Assembly (NCBI RefSeq): GCF_018531425.1
Contig: NZ_JAHBOI010000003.1
Coordinates: 310,001 to 374,000 of the forward strand
Source of the DNA: Paenarthrobacter sp. DKR-5
Lineage (GTDB): Bacteria; Actinomycetota; Actinomycetes; Actinomycetales; Micrococcaceae
Direction: 5' to 3'
Length of the DNA stretch: 64,000 bases
The position numbers and the translations under genes were made by a program. Of the stretch, positions 58,390 through 64,000 are shown piece by piece. Below the pieces are notes generated by a model. That model made no database searches, was not told where the DNA came from, and worked only from the letters and a program-made list of their open reading frames with translations. The number at the start of each line of letters is the position of its first letter. Within the stretch, counting starts at the first letter, position 1.

Positions 58390-59298
58390 ATGGAATCCCG
58401 CGCACCCCTCGACCTCGACCGGCTCCGCTCCGGAGTGCTCGGACCGGACGGCGTTGCGCGTCTTGACGTTGTCGCGGAGACGGATTCCACCAACGCGGAC
58501 CTGGTGCGCGCCGCGGCCGAGGGCGCCGACGCCTATCCCGACCTGAGCGTGCTTGCCGCCGAGTACCAGGCCCACGGCCGCGGCAGGCTCGACCGGTCCT
58601 GGACCGCTCCGGCCCGCTCCGCAATGCTCGTCAGCGTGCTGCTGCGTCCGGCCGGCCCGGGCGGGGCCGCGCTGCCGGTACGCGCCTACGCCTGGCTCTC
58701 CCTGCTCGCCGCGCTGGCGGCCGTGGCTGCTGTCGAGTCCGTTGCCGGGGTCACGGCGGCCCTGAAGTGGCCCAACGACGTTCTGGTGGGGGACCGCAAG
58801 CTGGCAGGCATCCTCGCCCAGCTCGGTCCTGCCGGAGCCGACGGCCTGCCGCCCGTCGTCGTCGGCACCGGGCTGAATGTCGACGTCGCCCCTGCGGACC
58901 TGCCGGTGCCCACTGCCACCTCGCTGCGTGCGGAGCTCGCGGAAGTTTCCGCCGGGGCCGGAGCCGCTCCCCGGCTGGACCGTACCGCGCTGCTTGACGC
59001 CTATCTGCACGAGTTCAGCCGGCTCTACCGGGCGTTCTGCCGCGCCGACGGCGACGCAACGGCTGGTCTGGACGGCGGCCCGTCGCTGAAGCACCGGGTC
59101 ACCGAGGTGATGGTCACCCTCGGCCAGAGCGTCCGCGCCCAGCTGCCCGGGGACCACCAGCTCATCGGCATCGCGGACCGGCTCGACGACGAGGGGGCGC
59201 TCCGGATCGTGGACGCCGCCGGCCGCGAGCACACCGTCACTGCCGGGGACGTCATCCACCTGCGGCGGCACGACGGCGGCAACGGCAGCGATGCGTAG
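58390..59298 (+). CDS. birA: Biotin--[acetyl-CoA-carboxylase] ligase
   Basis: A 302-residue group I BirA (no N-terminal HTH) starting at ATG 58390. Motifs: ETDSTNADLV, YQAHGRGRLDRSWTAP (biotin-AMP loop), LKWPNDVLVGDRKLAGILAQ, GTGLNVD. It biotinylates the AccA3 BCCP Lys. Its place next to the carboxylase genes is conserved in actinobacteria. It overlaps the PH-domain gene by 8 bases. Confidence 0.95.
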   Translation: MESRAPLDLDRLRSGVLGPDGVARLDVVAETDSTNADLVRAAAEGADAYPDLSVLAAEYQAHGRGRLDRSWTAPARSAMLVSVLLRPAGPGGAALPVRAYAWLSLLAALAAVAAVESVAGVTAALKWPNDVLVGDRKLAGILAQLGPAGADGLPPVVVGTGLNVDVAPADLPVPTATSLRAELAEVSAGAGAAPRLDRTALLDAYLHEFSRLYRAFCRADGDATAGLDGGPSLKHRVTEVMVTLGQSVRAQLPGDHQLIGIADRLDDEGALRIVDAAGREHTVTAGDVIHLRRHDGGNGSDA

Positions 59299-59947
59299 AG
59301 CCCTCCTTCCCGGGGAGCAAACGATCGTTGTCACCCGCCCGCAGGGCCGCTCGCTCGTCTGGCCCTCCGTGGTGTTCGTGCTCGCCCCGGCGCTGTGTGC
59401 CTACGCGGCTGCGCTGCTGCGCCGCAAGGACCTGGCCGCGACCGCCCCGGCCCTGGCTGATGCGCGCGACAGCCTGACCCTGGCGCTGCTGGCGGCCACC
59501 GTGCTGGTGCTGTTGTTCTTCTGCCTGCGCCGGCTGCTGGAGTGGGCCGGGACGCGCTATCTGCTCACCAGCCGGCGGCTGATTGCCCGCCGCGGGCTGC
59601 TGCGCCGCTCGGAGCAGCAGTACCCGCTCGCGGCGGTGCGCAGCCTGGACTGCCGGCAGAGCCTGCTGCAGCGGTTCCTGCGCAGCGGGAATCTCGTCAT
59701 GGATCTCGGCGCCGAGGGGTCCAGCGTGCTCGCCGACGTCCCCGAAGTCGACAGGTTCCGCGCCATTGCGGTCGAGGCGATCGAGGACCTGCCGCAGACG
59801 GCTATGTTTGATGGGTACGGCGCGGCCGGCCCGTTCGAGGGCCCAGGCCCGGACGGGCGGCAGGGCCCGGACTGGCGGCAGGGCCCGGACGGGCGGCAGG
59901 GCCCGGGGGAGAGCGCATGGAACAGGACGGGAGGCGAAGCACAGTGA
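59291..59947 (+). CDS. PH-domain (DUF304-like) membrane protein
   Basis: A 218-residue protein with two helices (about 24-42 and 65-83) followed by a bacterial PH-type domain: RYLLTSRRLIARRGLLRRSEQQYPLAAVRSLDCRQSL in two adjoining parts, then GNLVMDLGAEGSSVLADVPEVDRF. The C-terminus (about 184-205) is a GPDGRQ-type hexapeptide repeat encoded by an 18-bp minisatellite. Adjacent to birA and 31 bases overlapping the cyclase gene. Function unknown, may act in membrane association of the cyclase. Confidence 0.8.
   Translation: MRRALLPGEQTIVVTRPQGRSLVWPSVVFVLAPALCAYAAALLRRKDLAATAPALADARDSLTLALLAATVLVLLFFCLRRLLEWAGTRYLLTSRRLIARRGLLRRSEQQYPLAAVRSLDCRQSLLQRFLRSGNLVMDLGAEGSSVLADVPEVDRFRAIAVEAIEDLPQTAMFDGYGAAGPFEGPGPDGRQGPDWRQGPDGRQGPGESAWNRTGGEAQ
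59846..59906 (+). repeat. 18-bp minisatellite inside the PH-domain gene
   Basis: GGCCCGGACGGGCGGCAG and close copies occur 3.4 times in tandem, encoding GPDGRQ, GPDWRQ, GPDGRQ. It ends 11 bp before the cyclase ATG at 59917 and contributes to its GC-rich leader. In-frame unit changes would not shift the PH protein frame. Confidence 0.75.
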
Positions 59948-61140
59948 CGGAGCAGCAATCGGGCCGGTCCGGCATGCCGGCCGACCTGGCGCCCAACCTG
60001 TCAGACCAGCAACCGCCCCAGCAACCACACCAGCAACCGCCCGCGGCGTCCGGCAGCGCGGAGCCCGGGGCCGGCGTGCGCGGCTCCAGCGAACGGGCCA
60101 CCAATGAACGCCGTGCCGCGCGGGAACTCGAAGCCCGGCTGCTCGGCGGCGAACGCACGCTCAAGCGCCGCGAGGTCGCGGCGGCGGCCGGGGTCTCGCT
60201 GCTCTCGGCCCGCAAACTCTGGCGCGCCATGGGCTTCCCGAACCTCGGCGACGACGACGTCGCGTTCACCGAGACCGACCTGGAGGCGCTGACCACAGTG
60301 ATCAACCTGGTCCGCGAGGGCAAGCTCACCGAGGAAGCGGCCATCTCCGTGACCCGCGCCGTCGGCCAGATGACGGACCGCATGGTGGTCTGGCAGGTGG
60401 AGGCGCTGGTCGAGGACATGGTGGTCCAGCGCGGGATTCCCGACGCCGTCGCCCGCAAGAAACTCGTCGAGGAGCTGCCGGAGCTCGTGGAGCCGCTGGA
60501 GAAGATGCTGGTCTACTCCTGGCGCCGCCAGCTCAGCGCCGGCGTGCAGCGACTGGCCGTCCGCGCCCAGGCCGGCCTCGAGGCCAGCGCCGAGGGACGC
60601 GAAGGCGACGAGGACGACGCTCCGCTGCCGCTGGCCCGCGCCGTCGGCTTCGCGGACCTGGTCTCCTACACCAGCCTCTCCCGCCGGATGAACGAAAAGA
60701 CGCTGGCCCAGCTGGTGCAGCGCTTCGAGAACAAGTGCGCCGAAATCATTTCGATCGGCGGCGGCCGCCTGGTGAAGACGGTCGGCGACGAAGTGCTCTT
60801 CAACTGCGAGACCCCGGTGGCGGGGGCGGAGATTTCGCTCGCGCTCGCCGAGGCGATGGCGGAGGACGAGCTGCTGCCGGATGCGCGCGTCTCCATGGTC
60901 TGGGGCCGCGTGCTGTCCCGGCTGGGCGACATTTACGGCCCCACCGTGAACCTGGCGGCCCGGCTGACGGCGCTCGCCGAACCCGGGACGGTCCTGGTGG
61001 ACGGCGTGACGGCGGCCTCGCTGAGCCAGGACGAGCGGTTCGTCCTGGTCCCGCAGGAGGTGCAGATGGTCCGCGGGTTCGGCGAGATCCACCCGTACCG
61101 GCTCACCCGCGGCCGCGGCGCAGGGCTGGTCTTCGACTAG
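59917..61140 (+). CDS. Class III adenylate/guanylate cyclase (Rv1264-like)
   Basis: A 407-residue protein; ATG 59917 has GGGGGAGAG 4-5 bases upstream. The N-terminus has a Pro/Gln-rich tail, then the Rv1264-type adenylate-cyclase regulatory domain (about 65-215: RTLKRREVAAAAGVSLLSARK, TERDAV-like helices). The catalytic domain (about 230-400) has metal Asp in GFADLVSYTS and GDEVLFNCE, and the Asn-x3-Arg pair in TVNLAARLTAL. Thus the catalytic residues are complete. Rv1264 is inhibited by its N-terminus and activated at acidic pH; the same is a hypothesis here. cAMP from this enzyme would signal through Crp-type regulators. Confidence 0.9.
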   Translation: MEQDGRRSTVTEQQSGRSGMPADLAPNLSDQQPPQQPHQQPPAASGSAEPGAGVRGSSERATNERRAARELEARLLGGERTLKRREVAAAAGVSLLSARKLWRAMGFPNLGDDDVAFTETDLEALTTVINLVREGKLTEEAAISVTRAVGQMTDRMVVWQVEALVEDMVVQRGIPDAVARKKLVEELPELVEPLEKMLVYSWRRQLSAGVQRLAVRAQAGLEASAEGREGDEDDAPLPLARAVGFADLVSYTSLSRRMNEKTLAQLVQRFENKCAEIISIGGGRLVKTVGDEVLFNCETPVAGAEISLALAEAMAEDELLPDARVSMVWGRVLSRLGDIYGPTVNLAARLTALAEPGTVLVDGVTAASLSQDERFVLVPQEVQMVRGFGEIHPYRLTRGRGAGLVFD

Positions 61141-61192
61141 GCCGGCCGCCTGCATACGGCGCGCCTGGAGACGGGCCTCTTGGATCGGGCCC

Positions 61193-61236
61193 GGGGAGAT
61201 CTCCCCATCGCACCCGGCGCCGCTTTTCCGTAGACT
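61193..61236 (+). promoter_or_regulatory. Palindrome and -10 upstream of the surface-protein gene
   Basis: GGGGAGATCTCCCC (61193-61206) is a perfect 14-bp palindrome; TAGACT (61231-61236) is a good -10. The 158-bp gap otherwise shows nothing. Site for a regulator of the large downstream operon is plausible. Confidence 0.45.
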
Positions 61237-61298
61237 GGCCCGTGGCCGCCATTGCGGGGGCACACGGGGGCAGCAGTACAGCCGGGGGAATATCCACT

Positions 61299-64000
61299 GT
61301 GAGACGACTCTTTTCCATGCGCGGTCTCGGAAAGCGCCAGCGGACCGCTCTGTCCGCGACCGCTTTCTCAGCCGTCGGAGCCGTCCTCGTCGCCGGCGCC
61401 ATCATGTATCCGGGTTTCAAGACGGCCCAGGTCGACCTCAACGACGGCGGCGTCTGGGTCACCAGCAAGACCAACAACGCGATCGGCCACCTGAACTATC
61501 AGTCCAAGGTCCTCGACGGCGCGGTCCTTCCGGCGAGCAACTCGTTCGACGTGCTGCAGAACGCCGGCACCGTCTTCATGGACGACCAGGCCTCGGCCAT
61601 CCTCAACCCGATCGACGTGCCGGACGTGAAGCTCACCTCGGACAAGAAGCTGCCCGGCTCCGCGGAGGTGTCCTTTGGCACCGACCTGCTCGCCATCTCG
61701 GACCGCTCCCGCGGCAAGGTCTGGGCGGCCACACCCGACACCCTGGGCTCGTTCAGCGAGCAGGCTTCCGACCCGGTGGCATCCGTTTCTCCGGGTTCGG
61801 CGGTCACCGTCGGGAAGAACGACGTGATCTACAGCGCGGACGTGAAGACCGGCGAGCTCCGGGCCACCCGCGTGGACGCAAGCGGTGCCGTCGCCGGCCA
61901 GGACGTGAGCACCCTGGAAGGGCTCAAGGGCGCCTCCAACCCGCAGCTGGCCGTCGTCGGCAGCAAGCCCGTGCTGCTCGACCCGGGCACCGGCACCCTC
62001 TACCTTCCCGGTGGCAGGACGGTCCACGTGGACAACGCCGCGGACGCGCGGCTGCAGCAGAGCGGCCCGGAAAGCTCCTTCGTGGCCGTCGCCACCCGGT
62101 CGGCGCTGCTCAAGCAGCCTCTGGACGGCAGCGCGGCGACGAGGGTCGACGTCGGTGCCTCCGGCGTGACGACGGCACCTGTGCAGCAGGACGGCTGCGT
62201 GCACGCGGCCTGGTCCGGCTCCAACAAGTACGTGCGCGACTGCCTCAACAGCGCGGACAACAAGAAAGCCGACATCCCCTCGGCCTCGGCCCGCTCCTCG
62301 CTCGTGTTCCGGGTCAACCGCAGCGTGGTCGTGCTCAACGACGTCAACAGCGGCAACGTGTGGATGGTCAACCAGAACCTGCAGCTGGTGAACAACTGGG
62401 ATGACGTGATTCCCCCGACGGACAAGTCGGACAAGCTGCAGGACAAGGAATCGGCGGACCAGACCAACCAGACCACGCTCCCGGACCGGACCAAGCCGAA
62501 CCGGCCGCCGGAGGTCAAGCCGGACAGCTACGGCGTCCGTGCGGGCAAGACCACGCTGCTGCCGGTCCTCGACAACGACTCGGACCCGGACGGGGACCTG
62601 CTCACCACCGCTGTGGCCGGTGACGGCCCGGGGATCGGCAGCCTGCAGCAGGTCTACGGCGGGACCGGCTTCCAGATCACTGTCCCGGCAGGCAAGTCCG
62701 GCTCGGATGCGTTCCGGTACACGGCCAGCGACGGCCGGGGCGGCACAGGGACGGCGCAGGTGTCACTGAATGTCATCCCGCCGGAACAGAACACCGCGCC
62801 GAAGCAAAAGCGCGACACCAAGTTCACGCTGCAGTCCGGCAAGTCGCTGAGCCAGAACATCCTCTCCGACTGGGCCGACGCGGAGGGGGATGACATGTTC
62901 CTGGTGTCCGCCCGCTCGGACAATCCTCAGGACGAGGTCAAGACCCGGCCGGACGGGCTGCTCACCTTCCAGGACGGCGGCGGCAAACCCGGCCGGCGCA
63001 CGGTGACGGTCACTGTCTCGGACGGGACGGCCAGCGCCGAGGGCAAGGTCTACGTCGACGTGCGGGCCGACGGCGCGCTCGCCCCGGTTGCCAACGCCGA
63101 CCACGTGACCGCCGTCGCCGGCCAGGACCTGGTCATCAATCCGCTCAAGAACGACATCGATCCCAACGCCGGGGCGCTCCGGCTGGCCCAGGTGGCACAG
63201 GACCCGAACGCTGAGACGGCCCTGAACGCTGACTCGCAGACCCTCACTTTCCGCTCCGGCACCGTCGGAGCGCACTACCTGACCTATCTGGTCACCAACG
63301 GCCCGGCCAGCACCACCGGCCTGATCCGGGTCGACGTCGTCTCCGGCAAGGAGGACGGCGCGCCCGTGGCGGTGCGCGACGTCGCGCTGCTCCCGGCCGG
63401 CGGAAGCACCTTGGTTGACGTGCTGGGCAACGACACCGACCCGTCTGGCGGGGTGCTGGTGGCGCAGTCCATTTCGGTGCCGCCCGGCTCACCGTTCACC
63501 GCCACCCTGATCGACCACGACGTCGTCCGGATCTCCGACGCCAATGGCGCGTCCGGCCAGCTGTCCATGAAGTACACCGTCTCCAACGGCACCGCCTCCG
63601 CCACGGGGGACATTTCGATCGCGGTCGTGCCCGCCCCTGGGAAGCTGCGGCCCCCGCAGGCCAAACCGGACGAGATCAACGTCCGGGTCAACGACGTCGC
63701 CACCATTGACGTGCTCGGCAACGACACCGACCCCAACGGCGGCAAGCTCACCCTGGACCGGACCCTGCCGCAGCCCGTCGACGGGGCGGACGGGCGGCTG
63801 TTCGCGGCCGAGAACACGCTGCGCTTCATCGCCGGGAACACCCCGAAGACGGTCTACGGCGTCTACAACGTGCTCAACGAGTCGGGCCAGAAGGACTCCG
63901 CGCAGGTCACCATCCACATCCTGCCCCGCGACGACGAACACAACTCCCGCCCGCAGCCGAAGAACCTCACCGGCCGCGTCGTCGCCGGCATGAGCGTGCG
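61299..64000 (+). CDS. Giant Ig-like-repeat surface protein, 3'-truncated by the window edge
   Basis: GTG 61299 with GGGGGAA 8 bases upstream; 900 residues visible and no stop. A short basic cytoplasmic tail leads to a membrane helix (about 17-38), so it is anchored N-terminally. Residues about 40-400 look like a beta-propeller/sensor domain (DLNDGGVWVTSKTNNAIGHL). From about 410 onward tandem Ig/cadherin-like modules of about 95 residues carry DNDSDPDGD, NDIDPNAG, NDTDPSGG and NDTDPNGG calcium-binding-type turns. Actinobacterial homologues precede MoxR, DUF58 and transglutaminase genes. Probably cell-wall assembly or adhesion. Confidence 0.87.
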   Translation, partial: MRRLFSMRGLGKRQRTALSATAFSAVGAVLVAGAIMYPGFKTAQVDLNDGGVWVTSKTNNAIGHLNYQSKVLDGAVLPASNSFDVLQNAGTVFMDDQASAILNPIDVPDVKLTSDKKLPGSAEVSFGTDLLAISDRSRGKVWAATPDTLGSFSEQASDPVASVSPGSAVTVGKNDVIYSADVKTGELRATRVDASGAVAGQDVSTLEGLKGASNPQLAVVGSKPVLLDPGTGTLYLPGGRTVHVDNAADARLQQSGPESSFVAVATRSALLKQPLDGSAATRVDVGASGVTTAPVQQDGCVHAAWSGSNKYVRDCLNSADNKKADIPSASARSSLVFRVNRSVVVLNDVNSGNVWMVNQNLQLVNNWDDVIPPTDKSDKLQDKESADQTNQTTLPDRTKPNRPPEVKPDSYGVRAGKTTLLPVLDNDSDPDGDLLTTAVAGDGPGIGSLQQVYGGTGFQITVPAGKSGSDAFRYTASDGRGGTGTAQVSLNVIPPEQNTAPKQKRDTKFTLQSGKSLSQNILSDWADAEGDDMFLVSARSDNPQDEVKTRPDGLLTFQDGGGKPGRRTVTVTVSDGTASAEGKVYVDVRADGALAPVANADHVTAVAGQDLVINPLKNDIDPNAGALRLAQVAQDPNAETALNADSQTLTFRSGTVGAHYLTYLVTNGPASTTGLIRVDVVSGKEDGAPVAVRDVALLPAGGSTLVDVLGNDTDPSGGVLVAQSISVPPGSPFTATLIDHDVVRISDANGASGQLSMKYTVSNGTASATGDISIAVVPAPGKLRPPQAKPDEINVRVNDVATIDVLGNDTDPNGGKLTLDRTLPQPVDGADGRLFAAENTLRFIAGNTPKTVYGVYNVLNESGQKDSAQVTIHILPRDDEHNSRPQPKNLTGRVVAGMSV

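Noticed and set aside
59846-59906. CRISPR-like array
   Set aside because: Contiguous 18-bp units in a coding frame, no spacers and no cas genes.
1-64000. tRNA and rRNA genes
   Set aside because: All intergenic gaps were read; none has cloverleaf-like arms with a TTCRA loop or rRNA-like sequence.

Overview
The window is high-GC actinobacterial chromosome, most likely from the Micrococcaceae (Arthrobacter/Pseudarthrobacter type). Evidence: very GC-rich third codon positions, many GTG/TTG starts, actinobacterial marker families (SCO4848-type membrane protein, DUF2505, acyl-CoA carboxylase epsilon subunit, LpdA-type flavoprotein without redox cysteines, HemD fused to a winged helix), and gene orders also known from Mycobacterium tuberculosis (pmmB-deoD-lpdA; birA-accD5-accE5-maf-accA3). 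No rRNA, tRNA, CRISPR array, prophage or recognisable insertion sequence was seen.

Layout. 1-4 kb: end of an APH-like kinase gene, a PAPS sulfotransferase, then sufS-sufU. 4-8 kb: histidine kinase plus VanZ-like gene, divergent from two tandem paralogous OmpR-type response regulators. 8-15 kb: glycogen-debranching-like enzyme with a GT4 glycosyltransferase, NhaA antiporter, and a three-gene operon (NAD(P)-binding DUF2867-type protein, DUF2505, SCO4848 type). 15-22 kb: mfd, a lipoprotein, a DUF559/AbiEi-like nuclease gene flanked by two almost identical 89-bp palindromes, deoC, and small genes. 22-28 kb: assimilatory nitrite reduction (nirB-cobA-hemD operon divergent from nirD) with GlnR-like boxes. 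28-38 kb: a LacI-controlled glycan locus (ABC importer, ThuA-like and Gfo/Idh/MocA proteins, GH127 and GH29 glycosidases), probably for arabinosylated/fucosylated plant glycans. 38-46 kb: phosphohexomutase, purine nucleoside phosphorylase, LpdA, MHS-type transporter, biotinylated acyl-CoA carboxylase alpha subunit, Maf. 46-53 kb: aldehyde dehydrogenase module (DUF779, ALDH, GAF regulator), then TetR plus MMPL exporter. 53-59 kb: DUF885 peptidase-like protein, accE, accD, SDR, birA. 59-64 kb: PH-domain membrane protein, Rv1264-like adenylate cyclase, and the start of a giant Ig-like surface protein that runs off the window.

Functional links: the carboxylase alpha, beta and epsilon subunits and their biotin ligase are all present, but the usual block is split by the aldehyde/MMPL module. 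Nitrite reductase sits with two siroheme enzymes. The glycan locus supplies uptake, debranching and a possible 3-keto-sugar route under one repressor with two matching operators.

The most unusual feature is the intergenic DNA: several families of long palindromes sit about 10-25 bp after stop codons (19835, 20856, 43699, 53358; more diverged at 58137 and 58259), and short tandem repeats of 13-21 bp occur in at least eight places. Two palindrome copies differing at one base bracket the DUF559 nuclease gene, which makes a nuclease-linked repeat system the best candidate for something undescribed here.
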